Part shown: one piece after another, positions 7,596-15,008 of the stretch | Layout: every line of letters starts with the position of its first letter | How positions within the stretch are numbered: position 1 is the stretch's first letter | Assembly: GCA_022781015.1 (NCBI GenBank) | Contig: JALEUF010000122.1 | Coordinates: 1 to 20,328, forward strand | DNA: 20,328 nucleotides | Direction: 5' to 3' | From: Caryophanales bacterium | GTDB lineage: Bacteria; Bacillota_I; Bacilli_A; RFN20; CAG-826 | Translations under genes and position numbers: made by a program | Notes under the pieces: generated by a model | Seen by the model: the letters and a program-made list of their open reading frames with translations, nothing else | Told to the model about the DNA's origin: nothing | The model's database searches: none

Positions 7596-10054
7596 TATAA
7601 AACTCCTTTTGATGTTTTTTCATCATTCAGGACATCTATAATTTCTTCCTTGCTATCGCTAGTAAGGTTAAGGAATGTTTCTTCTAGATGTTCTCTTTCT
7701 TCTTTTTCTTTGTCTAAATCAATACGTTTTACCAAAACACCTTTCTTGATGATTATTACTTCATTACAGATATTTTGGACAACATCGATTATATGGCTAG
7801 AGAAGAAGACAATATTCCCTTTTCTAGCGTGTTCCTTCATACATTCCTTGATTTGGAAGATGGAATTAGGATCTAGACCAGTCATAGGCTCATCTAATAT
7901 CCAAATCTTTGGTTCGTGGACTAAGGCGGCGATGATAGTAATCTTTTGCTTCATCCCATGGCTATAAGTCTTCATCAATTTATCAAAACGAGGGCCTAGT
8001 TCTAACCTTTCTACTAGGTCATCTATTCTTTGCTTCCTTAAATCAAGCGGAACTTTATATAAATCAGCAATGTAATTTATATATTGTCTACCAGACAAGT
8101 TTTCATATAAGGCGTAGTTATCAGGGACATAACCTATTTCTTTTTTGGCTTCTAATGGTTCTTCATTAACATCATGGCCACATACGGAGATATATCCTTT
8201 ATCAAAACCATGTATTCCTACGATTGATTTGATAATTGTTGATTTACCTGCCCCGTTTTTACCAAGGAAGCCATAAATCTTGCCTCCTAGTAACGAGAAT
8301 GAAACATCGTTGACCGCTAAAGAATCTGCACCTGGATAACGTTTGGATAAATGATCTATTACCAAACTAATTTGATTTTCTTCCATCTCTAGTCCTCCCT
8401 TTTCTTTTATTTCTAAATAGGCATCATGCCTGCTAATTGATTTAATTCTAGCTAATCTAACTGCTAATAATTCATCTACTCCCCTAAATAATAATTCATA
8501 GACAAACCACATCATAAAAGCTAGCAAGATATAGACTAGGTAATAAGCTATGTCATAAGCATAATGGATTACATATGTTAATCCATTTCTTTCAAATGTC
8601 AGGGTTATATTAAATAGATTCTTCGCCCATTCGCCTAGTTTCTTCGCGACGAAATCGCTATTGATGAAGAAGAAGTCTGTTGGATCTCCATGTGCAGTAA
8701 GATCGACATTAACAAACATAACTAAGGCGAAATAAACTAGGAATCCAATCTGGGAATAGACGAAATATTTCATCTTTGGGCGTTTATAGACTCCTAATAA
8801 CATTATTAATACAGGCATAAAGAATGCGTGTAAGTGGTTAATGAAGAATCCGGTTATTGTAGGGGAGAATACATATAAGGCTTCTGAATAATTTGGCATC
8901 ATCAGTGCTAGGAAAGCACCTAATACATTGATAAAGAAAGTGAAGTAATATAACCCATATGAAATAAATAATAATGTTATAGGCATTGTATACATCGCGG
9001 TGTTGCATAAGTGTAATGGCCACGATGAGAAACTTTGCCATATGTCATATCTATTTATTGATACATAACCAATTAATGCTCCTAATGAAATTTGAAGTAG
9101 CAACGCCCTTCTTTCCTCTTTGCAGAAAGATGAGAGCAAGATGAAATATAAAATAGGAAGCAAGAATGATAGATATACGAATAAGCGGTGGCTTAAGTTT
9201 GAAAGCTCGTGTGGATTAGATAATCCTAAGGCTGTTCTTCCAAATAATAATGAAGGCGTGTATGCGCTAAAGCAGGTAAATAGGAATGGAATTAGGATTG
9301 AAATTAATTTAAAAATAGATGATTTGTTAAATGTTACTTTTTCTTTAGAGAAGACACTAGAGAAATAATAGAAATCCAATATCCCTAGTTCGATCGCTAA
9401 TAGATATACCCTATAATTAGAATAACTAGTTCCCACTATCCCCTTAGCTAAAATAGGGAAGAATAATGTAACGAACAAAGTAAGTGGGGCACCTATATAT
9501 CTTCTAGCAAATAATGAATTTTCTTTTAGATAAAACGCGCTTACTAAAGATAAAATGACTAAGCCTGACCATATGTCATTGCTTAATGTGCCTATTACCA
9601 TTTCGAATCTATTTAGGGTAAGAAAGCTTTTTGCTCCATCGCAAATCAAAAGGCTATTTAGGTGCAACGTATCATAATATTTATGCCATTTGGTAACTCC
9701 TGCAGTTGGAGAGTAAGCAAATGTATCTTTATAGAAATAATATCTAGTAAAGAAAATAATTATTAAAACTATGCTTAGAATAGAGAAATAGAATTTATAA
9801 CGGTTTTCTTTTTTGGCTAGATGAGCGCTAAAAGAAGTTAGCCATTTGAATTTATAGCTTTTCGCTGGTTTGTCTTTTAAATATTTATCTAATAATAGGA
9901 AAATAATAAATAAACCCGCAAAAGTTAGGAAAAACGGCAGAAATGCCAATGCAAATTCTTTATATGTGAAGTAATAAGATAAAAATAGAATTAGAAACAA
10001 AAAAGAAAAAAGGCCCCCAAAAATAAAAGTTTTATTAGTTAGAGCCTTTTTCAT
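7595..10054 (-). CDS. Fusion of a YwaF/TMEM164-like membrane domain to an ABC-transporter ATPase
   Basis: An 819-aa protein. Residues 1 to about 525 are polytopic membrane sequence with roughly 14 hydrophobic segments. Its second part contains SSWPLHLCNTAMY (Cys350 in PLHLC) and FFINHLHAFFMP (His407, His409), which resemble the Cys/His motifs of the YwaF / TIGR02206 / TMEM164 integral membrane family. From residue 557 an ABC ATPase follows: Walker A GKNGAGKST 598-606, Q-loop region GYVPDNYALYENLSG, signature YSHGMKQK 697-704 (the form typical of ABC-2 exporter ATPases), Walker B IWILDEP 717-723, and switch His754 in SSHII. Human TMEM164 is described as a Cys-dependent acyltransferase of phospholipids; whether this domain is catalytic is unknown. 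The gene lies 9 nt after the lipoprotein gene and overlaps the permease by one base. An internal start may also yield the ATPase alone. Confidence 0.85.
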   Translation of the reverse strand: MKKALTNKTFIFGGLFSFLFLILFLSYYFTYKEFALAFLPFFLTFAGLFIIFLLLDKYLKDKPAKSYKFKWLTSFSAHLAKKENRYKFYFSILSIVLIIIFFTRYYFYKDTFAYSPTAGVTKWHKYYDTLHLNSLLICDGAKSFLTLNRFEMVIGTLSNDIWSGLVILSLVSAFYLKENSLFARRYIGAPLTLFVTLFFPILAKGIVGTSYSNYRVYLLAIELGILDFYYFSSVFSKEKVTFNKSSIFKLISILIPFLFTCFSAYTPSLLFGRTALGLSNPHELSNLSHRLFVYLSFLLPILYFILLSSFCKEERRALLLQISLGALIGYVSINRYDIWQSFSSWPLHLCNTAMYTMPITLLFISYGLYYFTFFINVLGAFLALMMPNYSEALYVFSPTITGFFINHLHAFFMPVLIMLLGVYKRPKMKYFVYSQIGFLVYFALVMFVNVDLTAHGDPTDFFFINSDFVAKKLGEWAKNLFNITLTFERNGLTYVIHYAYDIAYYLVYILLAFMMWFVYELLFRGVDELLAVRLARIKSISRHDAYLEIKEKGGLEMEENQISLVIDHLSKRYPGADSLAVNDVSFSLLGGKIYGFLGKNGAGKSTIIKSIVGIHGFDKGYISVCGHDVNEEPLEAKKEIGYVPDNYALYENLSGRQYINYIADLYKVPLDLRKQRIDDLVERLELGPRFDKLMKTYSHGMKQKITIIAALVHEPKIWILDEPMTGLDPNSIFQIKECMKEHARKGNIVFFSSHIIDVVQNICNEVIIIKKGVLVKRIDLDKEKEEREHLEETFLNLTSDSKEEIIDVLNDEKTSKGVL
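8384..8400 (-). promoter_or_regulatory. Internal Shine-Dalgarno and ATG at the ATPase domain boundary
   Basis: On the minus strand AGGGAGG (8400-8394) stands 7 nt before an in-frame ATG (8386-8384) that begins MEENQISLVIDHLSKRYPG, exactly where an ordinary stand-alone ABC ATPase would start. Initiation here would give a 263-aa ATPase in addition to the 819-aa fusion. The motif is stronger than the ribosome binding site of the fusion gene itself. It may be functional or a relic of two formerly separate genes. Confidence 0.6.
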
Positions 10055-10063
10055 AATTATTTA

Positions 10064-12421
10064 TTAGATTTTGTGGTAGTCGCCGAATAAAACGCCATAG
10101 TTGCAGGCGCCTTTATAGGCGGTTAGATCTACTAAAGAAGATGCAGAATTGTTTTGGATTAAAGTAGCGGCTAGATAGCCTTCGTTTTTCATAATGTCAG
10201 TTGGGGTAGGCGAATCGGTTGCATTAGCAAGGCCTTTTGCACCTAAGATAGCATATTCGGTTCTTTGTAATCCTGTTATTTGACCAGTGGCATCAACGGC
10301 AGGACAGGCAAATTCTCTTTCACCTTTTTCATTTGTCGCAGCAAAGAAAGCCATGCTTGCTTGATTAGAGAAAGCATAGTTGTTGCCAAAGAATGTATTT
10401 CCTAAAGCTGAGCAAAGTTCCCTACCTTTTAGATATTGTTGTTCAGGTGTGGTTGCTCCTGCAAATCCAGCGGCTTTGGCATAGACATCAGCATAGCCAT
10501 CGACTGTGCTATAGACAATGTTGTCACCTTTTCTAACGGTAACATTAACCCCACCTTTATTATAAGGAAGAGTAATGCCTTCTTCATTTATTGGAAGATT
10601 TACCATTAAGAAATTGAATTTAGAAACGTTATTGTCTTTTCTTAAGAAGCTCATTCCGATGGTGGCAAATAATTGGTCGAGATTAATTAATTGGCCAGCA
10701 AGCGTGGTGGCGCTATAAGCATCGAACCATCCACCTTTTCCTTCTGATTTATTTGAAAGGAAGGACTTATTGTCGATATTGACTTCTGTTTTGCCTAATT
10801 TTGAGATATCTGAAATATAAGCTGAGAAGTCTTCAGTTCTTGGATTTAAGAATAGAAGAGGTCCGCCGGCATTAACAAGTTCACTGTTTGTAATATTGAT
10901 GGTTCCGCCGGCATAGCAATAGATTGAAGCGTTAAATGTATCACGGAAACGGCAGGAATTGACATTTAATGTAGGCTGGACATCGTAAGTAGAATTTCCA
11001 ACTGTCTCATTACCAACGGCCATTAAAGCCATATAGAACTTTGAAACATTGACATTATTGAAGCTAGAAGTGACTTCTGTCTTCATAAACATAGGTCCGC
11101 CGACTTTGATGGTAGATTCAGCAGATACACCTAAATTACCAGATACTTCCAAATCTTGGATATCAAAGTTGCACTTAGCTGGATCAACGCCTTCTGCAAA
11201 TGAACCATAGAATAAAGTAGAGTGGGAAGATATAGGTTCACCGGCATCTTGAGCAGTACCTGTAGAACTTTCGGTCAATATATCTGGGAAGCAATCAGGG
11301 TCCTTTTTATTATCATTCAATGCTAAATGATGTGAATTACCATAAATGACAACGCTTTCTTCCTTGTCGAAAGTGTGGTCAACAATATGAATCCAGTCTT
11401 TGAAACTGCCTTTGACATTGCTAGAAACGGCATCATCTCCCCAAAAATAGGAAGAGATTAAATCGCTCTTATTGAATGTAATGTCATTTTGGAAAACAAT
11501 AGCAGTGGTTTCTGGGATTGAATTCTTTTCTTTGAATTCCTTTAAATCGTTATTAAAAGTAGAATCATAATAAGGATAATAACTAGCCTTGCAATTTGCT
11601 AAGGCATATAAATCAATCCCTTTTGTAGCGTTATAGGCATTGACAACATTTACCTTATATTCGATTGGCTTTAAAGCAGGATTGCTATCGACTTTTAAAG
11701 TGATAACGAATGAACCTGTTACATCGCTTTTGAATTTTAATAAGCCGTTCTTAAGGAAACTACCTGCATTTTCAATGTATTTAGAAGCATCTAATTCTGC
11801 TTCTTTTCCATCTTCTTTAATGGACATAGAAACACCAGCTGGAAGGAAGTTAATAACCATAGGGGTGTTATTTTCGTCCAAGGCATTTATCTGAGGAAGC
11901 AAGTTGGCTTCGTTTTGATTACCAATGTAATAAAGTCTATTTTCAAGGAAGCCAGATTCTAGGTTTTCTTCACTTGATGATAATTTAGAGTTAGTAAAAG
12001 AAGCCTCTACCGAATGGGAATAGGAAGCATTTTGGCTCCAGCTAACTATTTCATATTCGTGGTCGATAACATCATAAGTGATAGAATCTTCAAACGAACG
12101 ATCATCAACTTTATATGTGACAGTAAAGACTTTTCCTTTTGCTAGGGTAGAGGTATCAATTTCGGTATAGGTGAAATAACTTGTCTTTTCAGATACTTTG
12201 ATTGTTTCGATTTCTTCATTGCTTTTATTTAATGTCTTGACCTTCAAATTTGAATAATCAGGAGTACTATCTAAATAAAAAGATGAGGCAATCGAGCCCT
12301 CAACTATCTTGATGCTTTCAATTGTTTTGTCTTCTTCGCTAGTTCCATCGTTACATCCTGCGAGGGTGATGATGGATAAACTGCTTAAGGTTAGAAGAGC
12401 GATTTTATTATATTTTTTCAT
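10064..12421 (-). CDS. Large surface lipoprotein with probable Ig-like and beta-helix regions
   Basis: A 785-aa protein that begins with a classic lipoprotein signal: basic MKKYNK, a hydrophobic core, then lipobox LAGC with Cys23 as the acylation site. Residues of about 30-120 (TIESIKIVEGSIASSFYLD through the TYKVDDRSF region) look like a bacterial Ig-like domain. The middle part, about 270-580, has short strand-turn repeats rich in Asn, Gly and Ser with phrases such as FDIQDLEVSGNLG, PTLNVNSCRF and GTINITNSELVNAGGP, which is the look of a right-handed parallel beta-helix. No catalytic motif is recognisable. It is the first gene of the minus-strand operon, 9 nt ahead of the membrane-ABC fusion, so it probably works with that transporter outside the membrane as a partner or cargo. 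The start is an ATG with only a poor ribosome binding site; a GAGG lies 18 nt upstream, which is too far to be ideal. Confidence 0.85.
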   Translation of the reverse strand: MKKYNKIALLTLSSLSIITLAGCNDGTSEEDKTIESIKIVEGSIASSFYLDSTPDYSNLKVKTLNKSNEEIETIKVSEKTSYFTYTEIDTSTLAKGKVFTVTYKVDDRSFEDSITYDVIDHEYEIVSWSQNASYSHSVEASFTNSKLSSSEENLESGFLENRLYYIGNQNEANLLPQINALDENNTPMVINFLPAGVSMSIKEDGKEAELDASKYIENAGSFLKNGLLKFKSDVTGSFVITLKVDSNPALKPIEYKVNVVNAYNATKGIDLYALANCKASYYPYYDSTFNNDLKEFKEKNSIPETTAIVFQNDITFNKSDLISSYFWGDDAVSSNVKGSFKDWIHIVDHTFDKEESVVIYGNSHHLALNDNKKDPDCFPDILTESSTGTAQDAGEPISSHSTLFYGSFAEGVDPAKCNFDIQDLEVSGNLGVSAESTIKVGGPMFMKTEVTSSFNNVNVSKFYMALMAVGNETVGNSTYDVQPTLNVNSCRFRDTFNASIYCYAGGTINITNSELVNAGGPLLFLNPRTEDFSAYISDISKLGKTEVNIDNKSFLSNKSEGKGGWFDAYSATTLAGQLINLDQLFATIGMSFLRKDNNVSKFNFLMVNLPINEEGITLPYNKGGVNVTVRKGDNIVYSTVDGYADVYAKAAGFAGATTPEQQYLKGRELCSALGNTFFGNNYAFSNQASMAFFAATNEKGEREFACPAVDATGQITGLQRTEYAILGAKGLANATDSPTPTDIMKNEGYLAATLIQNNSASSLVDLTAYKGACNYGVLFGDYHKI

Positions 12422-12459
12422 TTTTTATCTTTTTAAAAACCTCGTCGATAGAAGTTTAT

Positions 12460-12488
12460 ATCATAAATTAATTAATAAATCCATTCAT
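12460..12488 (-). promoter_or_regulatory. Possible promoter of the minus-strand ABC operon
   Basis: Read on the minus strand, TATGAT (12465-12460) is a good -10 box and lies 17 nt from ATGAAT (12488-12483), a weak -35 match. Transcription would begin near 12453, about 30 nt before the lipoprotein ATG. The A+T-rich setting makes chance -10 matches common. Confidence 0.35.
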
Positions 12489-12511
12489 CTATTGAATACG
12501 TGTATCGATAT

Positions 12512-12540
12512 TTGACATTTAGCAACTTTGAAAATATTTA
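12512..12540 (+). promoter_or_regulatory. Possible upstream plus-strand promoter in the divergent intergenic region
   Basis: A perfect TTGACA (12512-12517) is followed after 17 nt by TATTTA (12535-12540), a poor -10. It would read toward yebC from about 150 nt upstream. The -35 is exact but the -10 is weak, so this is only a candidate. Confidence 0.3.
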
Positions 12541-12570
12541 AAGAACATTTTAATTTTCTTTAATGCCTAT

Positions 12571-12597
12571 CGATTGTTTTTGGGATTTACCGATTGT
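12571..12597. repeat. Direct repeat CGATTGT x2 at 20-bp spacing
   Basis: CGATTGT occurs at 12571-12577 and 12591-12597, each followed by a T-rich run, exactly 20 bp apart and so on the same face of the helix. It lies in the 274-bp gap between the divergent lipoprotein and yebC genes. It could be a two-site operator or activator site, or chance. Apart from the candidate promoters listed, I see nothing else in this gap. Confidence 0.35.
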
Positions 12598-12657
12598 ATT
12601 TTTATGTACTTTATTTACGTATTTCTATCATTTTTACTTTTTATGGGTTTTTAGTAG

Positions 12658-12666
12658 TGATATAGT
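12658..12666 (+). promoter_or_regulatory. Extended -10 promoter of yebC
   Basis: TGATATAGT at 12658-12666 is an extended -10 (TG-n-TATAGT). The -35 position 17 nt upstream is only T-rich (TTTTTA, 12638-12643), which extended -10 promoters tolerate. Transcription would begin about 25 nt before the yebC ATG, and AAGGAG lies between. Confidence 0.55.
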
Positions 12667-12695
12667 AAAACCGCAAAAAACAAGGAGTTTTTATT

Positions 12696-13403
12696 ATGGG
12701 AAGGCACTTTGAAGTAAGAGCCGCAGCAATGGCTGCCACGGCAAAAGCCAAGTCTGCAATCTACATGCGTGCATCTAAAGAAATCTATGCCGCAGCAAAA
12801 TCAGGAGAACCAGATCCAAACAGTAACCTAGCACTTCGTTCCGCTATTGAAAAATATCGTAAACAATGCCCAAAGGATGTTATCGATAGGGCTATTGAAA
12901 AGGCAAAAGGCGGTGACGCTGTTGCCTATATTCCTGGAAGATATGAATTTATGGGTCCAGGCGGAAGCAATATTGTCGTCGATACTTTGACCGATAATGT
13001 TAATAGAGCTTTGGTCTCTGTTAGGACTATCGTTACTAGAAAAGGCGGAAAGATGGCATCCGTCGCCTACAATTTCAATTTGTCAGGCGTCTTGGATTTT
13101 AAAGGACCAAAGGAAGAAGAAGTCGAAGAAGCTTTGGTACTTGGTGATGTTGATGTTAGCTCCGTTACCATTGATGATGATGGAGAAATCGAAGCCGTTG
13201 TTGCTCCAAATGATCTAGAAAAGGCCAAGGATGTATTAAAAGAACTTGGTGTTACTGATTTTGATAGAGCAGAAACCACCCTTCTTCCAAATGAATGGAT
13301 TGAAGTAGGTGAAGAAGACAAGGCTAAGCTTAATGCCATGATGAATGAATTAGACGAAGCCGAAGACGTTCAAGCCGTTTATACTAACGTTTCAAATTTA
13401 TAA
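12696..13403 (+). CDS. yebC: YebC/PmpR-family protein (YebC_II, YeeI-like)
   Basis: A 235-aa member of the YebC/TACO1 family. The segment KEIYAAAKSGEPDPNSNLALRSAIEKYR followed by DRAIEKAKGG matches the family, and its KSGEPDP form fits the YebC_II branch (Bacillus YeeI). The middle MGPGGSNIVVDTLTDNVNRA and the ending EDVQAVYTNV are also family hallmarks. The family was long annotated as transcription regulators; recent work assigns YebC_II and TACO1 a role on ribosomes in relieving stalls at proline stretches. The first 25 residues (MGRHFEVRAAAMAATAKAK) lack the usual KW-x-x-I-K pattern and are Ala-rich, so the RNA- or DNA-contact tail has diverged. It has its own promoter, AAGGAG 10 nt before the ATG, and a terminator, so it is monocistronic. 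Confidence 0.93.
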   Translation: MGRHFEVRAAAMAATAKAKSAIYMRASKEIYAAAKSGEPDPNSNLALRSAIEKYRKQCPKDVIDRAIEKAKGGDAVAYIPGRYEFMGPGGSNIVVDTLTDNVNRALVSVRTIVTRKGGKMASVAYNFNLSGVLDFKGPKEEEVEEALVLGDVDVSSVTIDDDGEIEAVVAPNDLEKAKDVLKELGVTDFDRAETTLLPNEWIEVGEEDKAKLNAMMNELDEAEDVQAVYTNVSNL

Positions 13404-13414
13404 TCCGTTAATCT

Positions 13415-13446
13415 AAGAGCCACTCGATATAGCAGGCGGCTCTTTT
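13415..13446 (+). terminator. Intrinsic terminator of yebC
   Basis: AAGAGCC (13415-13421) pairs with GGCTCTT (13438-13444) across a 16-nt loop, followed by TT and an A/T-rich stretch. It starts 11 nt after the yebC stop. The short T-tract makes it moderate. Confidence 0.65.
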
Positions 13447-13522
13447 AAATTAATTTTTAGACATAAAGAATAAAATTTTGATATGTTTAATTTGTGTATT
13501 TAATTACATAGAGGCTAATAAT

Positions 13523-13810
13523 ATGGACAACAAAACTAAATGGGAAAGGCTAGAAGAAGCTAGGAAAGAGAAAGGTTTTTCCCAAGCCTACTGCGCTAAG
13601 ATGCTAGATATTTCTAGAAATGCATGGATTAATTGGGAAAATCGCATTTTTGAGCCATCTTTGGACAATCTTCTTTCTATTTCCAAATTGCTCAATATTT
13701 CTATTGATTACCTACTTGGAAATGATAATTTTGGGTCAATGTCAGACACGGATAGAAATACAATTCGCGAATGTTACAAGAAGTTAAGGGATATTGCTGA
13801 ACGCAAATAA
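13523..13810 (+). CDS. Small XRE-type helix-turn-helix regulator
   Basis: A 95-aa DNA-binding protein. The HTH_3 domain fills residues about 8-66: WERLEEARKEKGFSQAYCAK (helix 1 to 2), MLDISRNAWINWENRIFEPS (recognition helix region) and LDNLLSISKLLNISIDYLLG, the standard end of XRE domains. A short helical tail follows, too small for a sensor domain. I start it at ATG 13523 because GAGG at 13511-13514 is 8 nt upstream; a longer frame from 13478 adds an untypical hydrophobic leader without a ribosome binding site. Possible target sites nearby cannot be assigned. No partner toxin is next to it. Confidence 0.85.
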   Translation: MDNKTKWERLEEARKEKGFSQAYCAKMLDISRNAWINWENRIFEPSLDNLLSISKLLNISIDYLLGNDNFGSMSDTDRNTIRECYKKLRDIAERK

Positions 13811-13962
13811 TCTTAAACTTTAGTTTATTTTTAATTTGGTTTTTACCCAGACTGGATTTTTGTTTTAGATTCCAACTTGTTTCATTTTGATACATGGGTC
13901 GGTTATTTTTCTATTTTTAGTAATTGCAAATTTGAAATAGAGAAAAATAAATTAGTTTTTTC

Positions 13963-13991
13963 TTGCATTTGCGCGCACGTATAGGGATAAT
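13963..13991 (+). promoter_or_regulatory. Promoter of rplM-rpsI
   Basis: TTGCAT (13963-13968), 17-nt spacer, GATAAT (13986-13991). Both boxes match the housekeeping consensus in five or four of six positions at the ideal spacing, and the spacer is unusually GC-rich (GCGCGC). A transcript starting near 13998 would have a leader of about 74 nt. The rest of the gap from 13811 shows only A/T-rich sequence with a small AAACT/AGTTT dyad just after the XRE gene, perhaps a weak terminator. Confidence 0.75.
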
Positions 13992-14003
13992 AACACGGCA
14001 CTA

Positions 14004-14057
14004 CTTTGAACGAGTAAACCCCGGTAAAGTTGAATGTTCGAAAGTCGTACTCACGAC
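14004..14057 (+). ncRNA. Structured 5' leader of rplM (possible L13 autoregulatory leader)
   Basis: CTTTGAAC (14004-14011) can pair with GTTC-g-AAAG (14036-14044), one bulge, closing a 24-nt loop. A perfect hairpin GTCGT-ACTC-ACGAC (14044-14057) ends directly at the ribosome binding site AAAAGGAG. The two stems share G14044, so at the boundary they compete by one base. L13 leaders that respond to free ribosomal protein are known upstream of rplM in Bacilli; whether this one fits that covariance model was not tested. Confidence 0.5.
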
Positions 14058-14071
14058 AAAAGGAGAAAATT

Positions 14072-14515
14072 ATGCAGCGTCAAACAACCATGGCAAAACC
14101 AGCTGAAGTAAAGCGTAACTGGTATCTAGTTGATGCCACGGATATTCCACTTGGCCGCCTTGCGTCCAAAATTGCTATCATCTTAATGGGCAAAAACAAG
14201 CCTACCTACACCCCAAACGTCGATTGCGGTGATTACATCGTTGTAATCAATGCCTCTAAGGTCAAACTTACTGGTAATGATCCAGAACACAAGAAGAATT
14301 ATTACAATGTTTCTGGCTACAATGGCGGACTTCGTACCCGCAGCGCCGGTGTCATGAAGAAAGAATTCCCAGTTGAATTAATCGAAAGATCAGTCTGGGG
14401 AATGGTTCCAAAGGGACCACTAGGACGTCAAATCGTTAAGAAGTTATTTGTCTATGCCGATGACAAGCATGAACAAGTTGCTCAAAACCCAACCGTTCTA
14501 GATTTAAGCAAATAA
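14072..14515 (+). CDS. rplM: 50S ribosomal protein L13
   Basis: A 147-aa large-subunit protein. Its opening (QRQTTMAKPAEVKRNWYLVDA) and the segments LGRLASKIA, NKPTYTPNVDCGDYIVVINA, YYNVSGYNGGLR and AVWGMVPKG-like VWGMVPKGPLGRQ are diagnostic. I start it at ATG 14072, not at an upstream in-frame TTG at 14030, because AAAAGGAG at 14058-14065 is at the right distance and the protein then begins as L13 proteins do. It is followed 11 nt later by rpsI, its near-universal partner. Confidence 0.98.
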   Translation: MQRQTTMAKPAEVKRNWYLVDATDIPLGRLASKIAIILMGKNKPTYTPNVDCGDYIVVINASKVKLTGNDPEHKKNYYNVSGYNGGLRTRSAGVMKKEFPVELIERSVWGMVPKGPLGRQIVKKLFVYADDKHEQVAQNPTVLDLSK

Positions 14516-14526
14516 GGAGTTAACAA

Positions 14527-14919
14527 ATGGCAAACGAAGTTAAATATTACGGAACCGGAAGAAGAAAAACCTCCGTCGCCCGTGTTTACATCAAACCAGG
14601 AAAAGGCAATATCGTTGTTAACGGAAAAAAAGTTGATGATTATATGCCATTCCCAACCCTTGTCCTCGACTTAAAGCAACCTTTGGCCATCTTAGGTGCC
14701 GAAGATAGATATGATGTCGAAGCTGATGTCAAAGGTGGAGGATTCACCGGACAAGCCGAAGCTATCCGTCTTGGAATTGCTAGAGCTCTTCTAGAAGCTA
14801 ATGAAGATAGAAAAGCCCTTAAAGTTGCTGGTATGCTTACCCGCGATGCTAGATGCAAAGAAAGAAAGAAGTACGGATTAAAAGGAGCCCGTCGTGCTCC
14901 ACAATTCTCCAAGCGTTAA
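14527..14919 (+). CDS. rpsI: 30S ribosomal protein S9
   Basis: A 130-aa small-subunit protein. [21 protein letters not shown] at the N-terminus, [20 protein letters not shown] in the middle and the invariant basic end [17 protein letters not shown], whose last Lys-Arg reaches the P-site tRNA, identify it. The AAGGAG ribosome binding site overlaps the rplM stop region. It is the last gene of the operon, followed by a strong terminator. Confidence 0.98.
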   Translation: MANEVKYYGTGRRKTSVARVYIKPGKGNIVVNGKKVDDYMPFPTLVLDLKQPLAILGAEDRYDVEADVKGGGFTGQAEAIRLGIARALLEANEDRKALKVAGMLTRDARCKERKKYGLKGARRAPQFSKR

Positions 14920-14942
14920 TTCGTTTAGAAATTGTATCTATG

Positions 14943-14969
14943 GCCATCTCGATTCGAGGTGGCTTTTTT
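14943..14969 (+). terminator. Intrinsic terminator of rplM-rpsI
   Basis: GCCATCTCG (14943-14951), loop ATT, CGAGGTGGC (14955-14963): a 9-bp stem with one G-U pair, followed by six T. It starts 24 nt after the rpsI stop. Confidence 0.92.
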
Positions 14970-15008
14970 CATTGCGCTAATTACCTAATTATGTTGATTT
15001 TTTAAATG

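Noticed and set aside
7548..7967. Plus-strand ORF of 139 aa across the ATPase/permease junction
   Set aside because: It is antisense to the conserved ABC ATPase and to the coupled permease start; Ser/Phe/Ile-rich composition is what the complement gives.
9120..9368. Plus-strand ORF of 82 aa inside the membrane-ABC fusion gene
   Set aside because: It is antisense to a long, clearly coding membrane domain, lacks a ribosome binding site and has no recognisable motif.
12309..12515. Plus-strand ORF of 68 aa over the lipoprotein signal peptide
   Set aside because: It is antisense to the lipoprotein start and has no ribosome binding site or homology signal.
13478..13522. Upstream start extending the XRE protein by 15 residues
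   Set aside because: No ribosome binding site; the added MICLICVFNYIEANN leader is untypical, while ATG 13523 has GAGG at good distance.
14030..14071. TTG start giving an L13 with 14 extra residues
   Set aside because: The extension overlaps the leader hairpin and ribosome binding site; L13 begins at the following ATG as in the family.
14640..14912. Minus-strand ORF of 90 aa within rpsI
   Set aside because: It is a shadow of the highly conserved S9 gene.
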